From Glandiceps talaboti (Eukaryota; Hemichordata; Enteropneusta; Spengelidae), in contig NC_135550.1 of the NCBI RefSeq assembly GCF_964340395.1, positions 8,189,864 through 8,253,863 of the forward strand: a stretch of 64,000 nt of DNA, read 5' to 3'. The notes below the pieces were generated by a model, which searched no databases, was not told the DNA's origin, and saw nothing but the letters and a program-made list of their open reading frames with translations. Positions within the stretch are counted from its first letter, which is position 1. The number at the start of each line of letters is the position of its first letter. Below are positions 34,912 through 47,500 of the stretch, piece by piece. The position numbers and the translations under genes are program-made.

Positions 34912-37900
34912 GGCAACTAATGCTATCCATCTTCATATTAAAACTTACCCTGATGAAAATTTTTTCTTTAACTGATCCAACTCTCTCCTGTGAGCTCTCT
35001 TCAATTGTTGGATTTCCCTTTCCCTCTCCAGTTTTTCCCGTTCCTTCTCTGATAATAATACTTTCTCCCTCTGTACTTTGTCTTCAAACAGTCTTTTCTT
35101 CACTTCATCTTCAATCAGTTCCTTGACCCTGCAAAGGTCAAAGGTCAAATTACATCACATTGTCATATAAATCCTGTATTAAAAGCAAACATTTTGTTAC
35201 AGCACTGTTATATATTTGTACATGCTAGGGAAAATTTTGGACCTGAATTGACTGCAAAATAAGCATATTGTGTTTGTTACATCAAGATATAGCAAATACT
35301 GTCAGCGTGAACACACATCTTTGTTTAGCCTGATAACAACTGTCCTTTACAATTCACTGAATGGGGCGACTACAATATGATCAAACATAAGAATTTCTCA
35401 CATTTTAACAGCTGAAGTACACCACAAGAGGGCGCTAAATGATGTTGCCATCACCATAACCAACATACCTCTCTTGATCTTCCATTTCTTTTAGTTTATA
35501 TTTCTCAAGCTTGATTCTCTCGATTTCTTTGGTCCTTTGTATTTCAAATTCTTGCCTCTTCCTCAGTAATTCTCGTTCAGCTTTTTTTGTCTGTTCTTCC
35601 AAATCTTGTACTGACTGATATGGGTAGTGAGAGAAAACACCACAACAGCATGTTTAGTTCCTTTCTATCTTCAAACACAGCCGGCATATAAGCAAGTTGG
35701 TCTATCATTTTTGAACACCATTTATTTCAATCTTCATATGCCACTATAAATGTATCATTTTCTGTACAGGTACACATGGCTAAGTCCAAAATGTTACAAT
35801 TAAAGTCACACAACATGAGGGAAAAATGCTGTCTGACTCAAAAAGATCTTAATAACACTGTTACATTTTATTGTCAGGCTCAAAAAGATTCCTGTTGTAA
35901 GATTTTTGTTGAGTCAGATGACAAAATATAGCAGTGTTAGTGAAGATTTTTGTTCAGCCAGACAATGATTTTGTTTCATGATTTAATTGTATATTTTTTC
36001 CCTTGTGATACCAGGGGCGTGTTCGGTAGACAAAACGCCCGCGGACGTTTCAAAACGTTTTGTTCCCGAACGACTAATTGTCATAGTTTTTCGCAGGCGA
36101 CCTGGGACGAAGGAAGGTGGAAGAGTAAGGTGACTTGCCAAAAGCCAAGATGGCGGCCACGAATTCTCACTAGATCGGCGAACTTGAGTTTTTGTGTAGG
36201 ATTACTTAGTGCACATGAGTTTTGATTCCGCACTTCACAAAAGTTCATGGCATTGGTCATTTACAATTGGCAACGGTATTTAGAAATACAAATACCCGTC
36301 GGCATAATGGGATGATCGATTTGACGTATATTGAGCAATGTAAGATAAACTTGGGGTCAGGTCACAGGTCAAAGATCACTTCGTTAGCGTTAGAATAGTA
36401 CATGTACATAGTACATACATAACAGGCCTTTTTTAGACATTCTAGCATCCTGATAGTACTGCAAAGGTGTGATTTAACTATCCGCATTGTCTTTTCAGTG
36501 ATGAGTGCTGAATGTACACAAAATGCGACAATCTTCTGTTTGAATGTGCTGCCATCTTTTGTTTTCACCCGCAACATGCATAATACGGTTCGAAACAGGG
36601 CCAGGGCACCCTGGCCAAACAATGACAAAACGTTTTAGCTACCGAACACGCCCCTGATGTATTTTAGACCTTTATTACATTGTCTGCGCTTTCCTAAAAA
36701 AATGGAAAAATCAGACACAACACATTTTTTTGACACCGAAATGTCGTTATTGTAAATCATACCATGATACTAAATACATGATACAGTACTTTACAATTCT
36801 GATAAGAACCACAAACTGATTAATTTTACACAATACCAACCCTGAGTCTGTGCTCCAAATTCTGTCCTTCTTCTTCCTGTAATTTTTTCTTGTTCTCCAT
36901 ATCTTTTTCTTCAGCTGCTTTAGCCAGATAATCCAAGTCTTCAATTGCTGAAACAGACACTGCTTTCCGGGATAACTGCTTTTTCCTTGCTGCTTGCTCT
37001 ATTTTCATACTTGCCGTCATTTCCTCCTGTTGTTGCTCCAGCTCTTTCCTTTTCTCTTCGATCTTTTCCATCTCCTTCTCCGTTTCTTTATCCAGCATAT
37101 ACTTCCGCCTGTCGATCTCTGCCAAAGCTTGTTGAGATTTGATCGTCTGCTGTTTGTCTAAATCTTCCAAGTGCAACCGTTCTTCATCAAGGACCCTTTT
37201 TTCTTCCATGGCGTTAGATATTGCACTAGCATGTTTAGATTTCAGTTCTTTCAACAAATTCTCATCTTCTTCAATTTTGTTCTTTCTATCACTCAAAATT
37301 CGATTTTTTTCAGAAATTTCTCTTTGGATAGAAATTAAGTTTTTAGTTTCCATTTCTCTGACCGTGTTTTGCTTCTCCTTGATCAATTCCTGGTCTTGAA
37401 GTTTCTTTTCTTCAAGTGCTGTCAATTCTGCCTCAATCATCTTTCTGTTTTCTTCTTCTCTGAGGTTAATATTTTCTTCCTTTAGTTGCAGTCTTTTTGT
37501 TTCATCTTCAACTTCCTGCAGCTCCTTTTCGATATCTTGCCGTTCTTCTTCAGTTTCATACTGTCCGAGTTCTAGGATTTGTTTCAATTTAACTTCCTTC
37601 TCGTTCAGAGCTACCCACTCTTTCTCAAGGTCATCTCGTTCTTGCCTCACTTCTTTTTCAAAGTCTAATCTCTTGTTTTTGATTTCTTCTTCCATTTCTT
37701 TAATTTGCAGGAAGTGATTTTGTTCGAGTCTAGTAACTTCCTCTTGGGCTTGAACCAACTTTTCACTATCTTCTTTCAGTTTCTCAATAGTGCTGTTTTC
37801 ACCGTCGAGCGTATTATGCTTGGCGGCTTCTTGCTCTAATTGTAGTTCTTCTAATCTCCGTCTCTCGGCTTCAATCATCTCCAGTTCCTTATCTCTCTCT

Positions 37901-40326
37901 TGTTGCAGAATCCCCAGTCTCTTAGTTATATCCAATTCTGCCTCTTTAGCTTTTTCTTTCATCCTTTCTTCTTGCCCTTCCAACCTTCTCATCGCAGCTT
38001 CTAATTTCATCTTTTCTTGTTTCCGATCATCTTCTAGTCTCAGTTGTTCGGTCAGAATACTCTGTTTAGCCTTCTCGGCAGTATTTTTCTGTTCTTTCTC
38101 AATCTCCATCAATCTCTCCATCTCCTGATCAATTTTAATTCTCATCTCTTTCTTTTCCTCCTCAAACTTTTGCCTTTCTTGTTCTCTCTCTTGTTCAAAA
38201 TTCTGTCTTTCTTTTTCAATTTCCTCCTTTTCATGCAATTTCTCCTCTTCAAATTTTTCCTTTTCCTCCAAATAATCTTCCATTTGTTTCTGATAGTCTT
38301 CCATCTGTTTCAAGAAGTCTGCACTTTGCCTTTTCAGTCTTTCTTGTTCTTTGATGATTTTTCTTTGCTCACGTTGGGCTTCCTGTTTAGCCTGTTCACT
38401 GTCATGCCGGAGCTGTTCAAGTTGGTGTGTCTGGTCTTTCAGGGCATATTCTCTCAGTTCCTGTTCTTTCAGTCTGGATTCCTCGGCCTGTCTGTGTTTT
38501 TCCTCCAATTCTTCAATGTGTCGCCTACGATTATTAGTGAAAATTTAAAAACAAAGCATACAAAACAATCTGAATACACAGTTTGGAGTTTCACATAAAT
38601 ACAGAATTTCAAGTGTACTACAGCAATGTTTTGGGATATTTATGCCGCCAAGAGCAAGGACAATTTCGTTTAATGAACATTATGGGTCAATTATCCCATC
38701 ACTACTGGTTCAGAGAAAGCAGGCATACACTATATTTACAAAACCTTCTAACCAATCAACATCATCCCAGGTCAGGTGACTACTGTATTTACACAGATTC
38801 CCAACCAATCAATATCATCGTTACATTTATGCAAAGATTTATGAAATACGTACCTCTTTTCATCCAATCTTTCCCATTCTTCTTTCTGTATCTTTTCTAT
38901 TTCCATACTGTAGAACAACACAATTATAGTAATCTGTCTTTAAATACAAACTATGTACCAGCACTATTATTACAGATAATTATTTATGCAGCCTATTTCT
39001 GGCTGCTTGACATCACAACAACACTGGTTATGTCATCAGTTCTATTGTTCTACACCACAATAGTGTCTATCTATGTCATCAGTTCTGTTGTTCTACATCA
39101 CAACAACAATGTACTATGCCATCACTTCTGTGCTTCGACATCACAACAACACATGCTATGTCCTCAGGTCTGTGCTACTGGAGCTATAGCATGAAAAACA
39201 TACATACAATCTGCAATAAATATCATCTTCTTTAAGCTTGCTTGATTGATATTTTTCATTCATTTCTTCAAACCACAGAGAGAGAGACATGTCTTGATTT
39301 TTATGACTTCGTGTTACTGTTTCCGGGTTGTTTTGTCCTATACAGAATTCACCTACTTACCCAGGACTGTTGAATATTGACAGCAGATTTTCTGTGGACT
39401 GTGCCAAGTCTGTCATTGATTTACTTTTCCTTTCCATCCGTAGTCTAGCTGCCTCTGCTGGATGGTTGAATCTAAACATGTGAGTCTTTCCAAGGAGTAC
39501 CACACAACCTGTGTATAGACAATATTTCAGTTCTCCCTGCTAGTATTCAACCTATACATGGCTTCATATTAGATAACTCACAAACGCTGTTCAAGCAAAC
39601 TTAGATACAATCTAGACCCAGTTTTGTGAGGCATTAACATTTTACCTGTTTTCTTGAGGTTTCTTTCTCACAAATATGACCTTGACCAACCATCCATCCA
39701 TCCAGTCATATACCCATCCACCATGCCATCCTCCCTACCCCTCTCTCTCTCTCCACCTACCTCCCTCCCCCTACCAACTATGTAACTACCTACCTTGTGT
39801 AAGAGATGTTGCTTCCATTATAGCTTGTCCATTGATGGAGCATGGTGCTTTCTTCAAAGGTATTAGATTAACAACCCCATTGGCATTCTTAAACATACAG
39901 TGTTCCTTCTCAATGTCCAATGCCCATAGAGCTGTTGATGAGAATTGGCAAAAAAACAGTCAATATGACATCCATATATTATAGATGGAAGTCTTAAATA
40001 TGTATAAAAATGAACCTGTTTTTCTTCACTTATCAAAAATGTCAGAATAAAATGTTTTGATTATTTCTGTACATTTTACAATTAAAATATTTTATTCTGA
40101 CAGCAATTTCGTTTTAGCAGAAACACAAAAGAGAGTTCTTACCTATATCAGGTTTTATTTCAGCATCATCACGACCTACTGAAGTCAGTCCTTCCTATGA
40201 AATTGAAATTTACAGTTTACAGGTAAAGTACAGTAAGACCACCATGTGAGTCTGAATAAATTAACTACCAGTATTTTTCAAATCCATGTATTTTGACAAC
40301 AACAAAAACCAACATCTATCTATATC

Positions 40327-40360
<34 letters not shown>

Positions 40361-40478
40361 TGTGTGTATGTCTGTATGTATGTATGTATGTATGTATGTA
40401 TGTATGTATGTATGTGTGTATGTATGTATGTATGTATGTATGTATGTATGTATGTATGTATGTATGTATGTATGTATG

Positions 40479-40509
<31 letters not shown>

Positions 40510-41523
40510 GTATGTATGTATGTATGTTGTATGTATGTATGTATGTATGTATGTATGTATGTATGTATGTATGTATGTATGTATGTATGTATGTATGTAT
40601 GTATGTATGTGTGTGTGTATGTATGTATGTATGTATGTATGTATATGGAGACAGACAATGAATAAACTATTCAAGCCTACCTTGAGATGATATAGTTTTA
40701 GCCCAGTACTGAGGGGATCATCTGTGATGCCAATGAGATGTGGTAACTCTGAGTCTAACACCACACCTATACCTTCTCTTCGTAAAGCTAATGTTTGCTC
40801 CTACAAAGACAAACAAATAATCTACCTCAGTGACAGCCATTGCTAGATGATACATGCTAACATTAACACTGTGTGTCCTGTTATAGGCAACAAATCATAA
40901 GGGGTGTTCAAACTGTTTCCCATGATACTAGTATGGGTTGGGTTTATGAAAACTTGGGTTGGGTCAGCCCTCAAATTAGATGGAAGCACCAGCTGGCAAC
41001 ACTCGTCTACAAATCCGTAACAGGTAATGCACCCAGTTACCTCGCTGAAATGTTCAATCTCTCCAACCGAATTCATCTTTCTAACACAAGACAGGCCAGT
41101 AAAGGTAACATATACATCCTACAGTTAAAAACTGAATATGAGAAATGGGCATTTCACTACAGTGGAGCCGTTCTATGGAACAATCTACCCCTATCCATAA
41201 AATCAGCTCCCAACCCATCAATTTTTATAACTTTCAACTTTTTTTTTCTGTCCTGTCCTTTTTTTGTGTGTGTCTACTTTATATTTTGTATACTTTACTT
41301 TATTTTTTGACAAAATTTCAATAAAAAATGTGTTAATGAGGGGAAAAATTCAAATGTAGTCAGGTAATGTGGTTGGATGTCTTTCTAAAATATACTGTGC
41401 CTCTGTAACTTTTGTCGTAGTGTGTCCCTTTTGTCTGTTTTTCTGTGTACCTAATCTTACAACAGGTTCCATTGGGAGAACTGGGTTTAAGCACTGAAAT
41501 GGTGTCTGCATGTATATGAAAGA

Positions 41524-41555
<32 letters not shown>

Positions 41556-44500
41556 ATTAATTAATTAATTAATTAAAGCTGCAAGCAGTGTTTGTGGGGC
41601 CCAATCGGTTTGCCCAGCAGGCAATGATGTGCTGCATGGAAGTTGGAGTAGTCTTCCTTCTACACGCCAAATTGTAAGGGTATCTATAAACTGGTTTCAG
41701 AGAAGAGCATTTTAAAAATGACCTGGAGGAAAATCCAATATGGTCACCACTGGATTTCTTAAATCAATGATTGCCATGAAACTATGCATTTAAATTTTTT
41801 CTCGTTTACAAACTTTTAAGTAGTCAAGTAGTTGAGTCTATTTGCCAAAATGCAAGTCAATTAGTACAGTGCTTTTGGACAATTTGCATTTGTACATTTT
41901 TGTAAAATCCAATATAGTTGCCATAGCAGTCAACCGATTGCAACGCTTTTCACTTGAAAGACATCACACTTAGATGATGCTATACACAAAAGATCACACC
42001 AAGTGGACTGCTCGTTCCGGATAAGATTTTTAAAGGAAAAATGCCATTTTTAAAAAAAAAATCCAATATGGTGGCCAAGGTCACGTGACTGCACATGTGG
42101 TTTTATTACAAACTTTCAAGTAGTCAAGTAGTTGATTCTGTTTCCTAGTTCTAGCTCGACAAAAATGGCAGAAGAAGAAAGAAGAAGAAAAAGTAGGAAG
42201 AAAAATCCTAACAACACCAACAGGGGCCCAAGGCTATTAAGGTTTGGGCCCCTAATAAATAAACTTTAATAGTTTGACCCCTCAGTGACAATAAATGATC
42301 AAGCAAAGAACTTGTCAAAAATTTAGACTTGCTGAGTAACACAAGCTGTTTAGCAAGCACACTTTTAATATGATAAGGTGTACCAAGAGAGCTCTTTTTA
42401 AAAGCATCATAATCATAAAATTAGTATTTTCCTTGACATACACATCTGTTACGGAGTGGTAAGTAGGTAAAACTCACCAGAGTTTTCCAGTCGCTTTACC
42501 AGTTTCCCTACCAATGATTTTGTGAAGTGTGGTAAGTAGGTAAAATCTATCTGAGTTCCCGAGTCATTTTTACCAGGGTTCCATCCCCACCAAAATTATA
42601 TTACAATGTATGGGAACTATGCAATTTTTACCACATTTCAATACCCTTGTCTGTTACCAGAAGTTCCCACACCTTACCAAAAACACCATATTCAGGTTGT
42701 TGGGTTTTTTTTGCAAGAAAGCCAATCAACTTTGAACTGGTTTTAAAGCAACAGTAATTCTACAGACATGTGATCCATAACAAAGTCATATAAACTTTGA
42801 ACTGGTATTTGAACAACACAGACATGTGATCCATAACATACTCACATCAACTTTGAAATGGTCTTAGAAATACAGTAATTCTACAGACATGCCATCCGTA
42901 ACAAACTCACATCATTCTACTTTCTACTTACTTTCATGATTTTCTTTGTTTCTTTCCACTTATGTTCCCACTCCTCTGTTAAAACTTTGACCTGTAATAA
43001 AATAAAAATACAATTATTTGGGGTTTTACAGTGACAATTAAAAAACATCTAGTGTGTGTGTGTGTGTGATCTATTATAGTATTAAAAACATTTTAAAGAA
43101 TTGTAAATTGAATGCCTCCTATAAGAGCACCTGTACTTCATAAATTCTATGTTTCTTTTCGTAACACCTGGAAAACGATGGGTCAGTGGTCGGTCAGTTA
43201 AAAAAGGAATTAAAAAAAAATAAATAAGTGTACAAGTACATGTTGGTACATGGTGGTACTTTCAATTCATAATCATACTTTAACATTCTGAATGACTTAG
43301 AAATGACAATTAAAGTCAGAAGGAAACTGGGAACTCTTTGTTTTATCAAAAGTTTCAAAGTTTACTTCAGCAAGAAATGATCATTTTCACTCAGATGTGT
43401 GTTCATAGGGTCACCATTATCATGCAATCAGTGACTTTTTTCTAATCCTGCCGTTGAGGGCGCCGACCTCCAAAATTGTGTATGTACATATACAGTGTTG
43501 GTAGCCTGGACTTGTTCATCTTTCATTTCCTTGGTTAAAATTTAAAATAATTCACTCACCCTGGCTTCATTTTCGTGGAGTCTATCAACCATTTCAGCTT
43601 CTCTCTTTGGGAATTTCACTGATGCCTACCATACCGACAGAAAGAGGAAATAGCCTTTACAGTCAAATTGATAACAGGTTTTGTATGTGTACCAGAAACA
43701 GTAAATACAATAACTCTGTATTATAGATTAAGATTAAAGTGGCACAAGATAAGTTTATAAGCTTTTTACTCAAATGAAAATATTTACAAAAAGCCTTGAC
43801 TGAACTGTTTCAAAATTATTTTAATATTGATGCATGCTTTCTATAACATTACAATTATTTTCTGACATTGTTAGAACAGTTGACTGCATAGTAGGGAATT
43901 CTTGAACATCTGTTGATACGTAATAATACATTACGTAATCAGATCATTTTTAATTATAAATTATATCTGCATATTGGATATCAGGTCTGAGTTCAGTTAA
44001 ATTGCAAGTGGTAGCAAAGTGTGCTCCAGTAGACAAAATACTGCAAGTATTTTTTAAATATGCAGTATAAACATTGTCCAAATATGTGTAAACTCAGTTT
44101 GTGCCCCTTCAACTTACATAACAGCACAACCTCTTATTAGCTGAAATTGAATTTTACCACCTATATGTATCATTATATATAACAATCTTGGTCACCACCA
44201 TAACTTCTGCTCTCCACATGCTGTACATGCATCATCACTATGGTTGCTTGAGAGAATAAGTCAACCTTCTTGTTCTAATTTTAGATTTCATTTGCAGACT
44301 GTGCCACTTTTAAAGTTGGTCATGTATTAATATACTAAAAGTCATAAAAAAAACACAAAACTGAGTTAGAGTTGACACTCACCAGATCACCAGCCAACAT
44401 TTGACGCAACTTGCTAATTTCCGATCTGAGTTCACGAATCAATTTCACGTTACGATCCTGTGTAACAGAAAAAGAAACAGACATAAAATATATGTTAATT

Positions 44501-47500
44501 AACATTTCTAATGTTTACAAAGATGAAAAAATGAAATTCTAAGCTGTCAGCTGAGATCACAACATGCTGTGAACTTGCGTACATCCAGTTTATTATTTTT
44601 CAGTTTGTCAGTATCAACCAGACAGTATGTAAACCAGTTTATAGAGTGTAATCCTTATAGAGGACAGGACAAGTAAAGTTATCTGTAGTTTTGTTGTTGT
44701 CAATTATGTTGATACTATATCTAAACAGTAACTTATTTTAGTTTTTATCTTCAGAGCAACCCACAGAAGATATAGTTTTGCAATAACGTTCATGTAAAGA
44801 TAATATAGACGGCCCATAAAAAGCACTATAGTATCACCAACATTTACAACTTGAAACACTCAAAGTAGGACGTGAGGCTTATAAAAAGCAATTGAAACAG
44901 TATACTTTTACACTTGATACAAATGTTATAAATTAGTGTGACAAATACAGAAGGTGGTTCACTTCAGTGTTAAGGGTTGTACAATGAAGACTTTTACATA
45001 CTATCAGGTAGTATGCTAATTATGTGGATATAATGACTGATACTTTAAAAGTGAAAGGCACACAACGATGAATAGTTCCATTTGTAGAATAGTCATAATG
45101 TGAACATGGAAAGGAATAAACAATCACATACACACTAAAAAAAGCTCCCACAAGCATACCTATAAGATACACTGTGACAGGGCGCCCTCACACATTGATC
45201 AACCCCTTTCTTGTGAAGTTGCTATTATAGTTCTAGTCTGGTCCCCTGCCCCCTTTCTACCGCTGCTGGCGCTACACTCACGAAAGGAGTCAGGTATGGG
45301 CCACAATTTTTGTCAGGATCTTGACAAAAATGTCGGACTACCACGTGACATCACTAGCCAATCAACAGTACAGACGCTCGTATACGCGTAAAGTTCAATT
45401 TGGTGAGTCGTAGCAACATGGCTGTCACTGTCAGTAAAACCCCAGTGAAAATAAACACAGCAACATGTGTAGTTTGTGGGAGTGACGGACTTCGCTTAAT
45501 TTTTAAGAAAATTCGCAACAGCAAAGATAATCAGTTGCACATGTTGCTACTCAAGTATGGTGAAGTTGATGTTACCGAAGGTCAGATTTGTCGTAACTGT
45601 GAACGACGGCTGCACACTATCGACAAAATGGTAAGCAACTTTAAGGAGAAATGCCAGTCTCAGTCCATGCACCAAATCAGTCAGGTAAAACGATGTGCGA
45701 AATCCCCGTTGCAAATAAACTTTTTGACCAATTAGCACACTCGATAGTAATGGCCAATCACAGCCATGCATTAAGTGGCCCATACCTGACTCCTTTCGTG
45801 AGTGTAGCGCCAGCAGCGGTAGAAAGGGGGCAGGGGACCAGACTATTATAGTTCTACAGAGTGCTATGGTTGGATAGAGTTGGCCTGTGAGGGCAGAGTG
45901 ACACGACAACATCTTACAGTCTAGTGTACCTACAAATAAGGTAAGGCACTCCCCTAACCATGGCTATATAATCCACAGTATATCTAATTTACATATATAC
46001 TGACCTCATTGACTTCTGGTTGGTTGATGATATTCTTGGCTCTATTTGCATATCTCAACGTACTCAGTGTCTCGCCATAGTTGACATCAGCTGGAGATAC
46101 AGCTGGCAGAGACAAAAAATCAACGAATTGAGTATCATATTCTCATTCATCAAAAAATTAGTAAATCAGAACAGAATTTGATACAAAATACGATAATATT
46201 TGAATACTTGATGAAAAACAAAGATTGGAAGTGGATCACATTTTAATCAAACAGGCGACTGTAAACTGATAACAAACTGAAAGTACACTCCATATCTCAT
46301 GCCATCTTAAACTCAAACAAGTCTTCATTGAAGCTACAACCCCCCCAACACATACTAAAGATGACAAGGCCAACTCAGTATTACTAGTAACAAATATTAC
46401 CTTTGATGAGGGACAAAGCCATCAATTCGTTTTTACTATCCCACTAACAAGACAGAATGTATGTTTTAGTTTAAATCTATATTCATTCATTTTTGTCAAG
46501 TCAGACAACTTTTGTTTCAACTTTTGGGATTTTACTTAGAAGCTGCCTATAAACCAGATAACTGCACTTCAAGTTGTCTACAGAGTGACTGAACCATTAA
46601 ATGAGTTCTGTCAAAAACTCAACAATTTTAAAATTTCCAATCATACTGTTTTGATTGGCTTCATTTTTAAAAGTCCTACACATGTATACAACCGCCAACA
46701 TCAGACTGTTGATGAACGGAACCTGTTACAAACAGGGAAAGTAAATAACTGATTCAGAAGTGGATTAATAACACTTGGCACAGCATGTTGGAAGTACAGA
46801 GACTTGTATTACATTCCATATTGACAAGAACAGTTTTATGGCCTCTTTACATAGTAGCTTACATTCACAACAAATTTCCAGTTCCCCTGGCATTCCATGT
46901 ACACATAAAGAGTCCATAAAACTATTCTTATCAAATCATGGTATGTAATACAAGTCTCTGCAGTTCCAATATGCTGAGCCAAGTGTTATGAATCCAATTC
47001 AGTTGTTTACTTTCCTTGTTTATACCACGTTTCATTCATCCACGGTCTGATGTCAGCAGTTGTATGTAGACCTACTTGCTATCATCATGGTCTTAGCATT
47101 ACCACCAAGACTGTCCTTCAGTAGCCATGTTAGTACCGAGTCTCTGTAAGGAATGAAGGACTGTTTTTTCTTTCCTCCAAGATGACCCGGTGATGATGAG
47201 ATGTCAGCTGTAAATCAAACCAAACCAAATCAAATCAAACCAATAAATCAAATCAACTAAACTAGATCAAACAAAATCATACCAAACCAAGCTTTACTGA
47301 GACATATCAAATGAAATCGCATGAATGAAATTAAAAGTTGAAAATAAAACAAGAGAAAGCTGTATGAGATCAACTTTAAAAGCTGGCTTATCCGAACTAA
47401 AACCAAATTAATCCAAATCACACAAAAGTATCATGGTTCCCACACACTTTACTCTCAAACATTAAGATATTCAATACATATAACTTGTCATCATTATAAA

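Noticed and set aside
36362-36628. 88-codon minus-strand frame inside the 645-bp element
   Set aside because: Starts in the inverted end and resembles nothing I recognise; too short to call a transposase remnant.
38044-38598. 184-codon plus-strand frame rich in Phe and Leu
   Set aside because: Antisense of the Glu/Lys-rich coiled-coil exon; codon bias of the true gene keeps it open.
40261-40764. Frames of 110-167 codons over the TATG array
   Set aside because: Tetranucleotide repeat translates without stops in several frames; only the end at 40681-40800 is real KIF16B exon.
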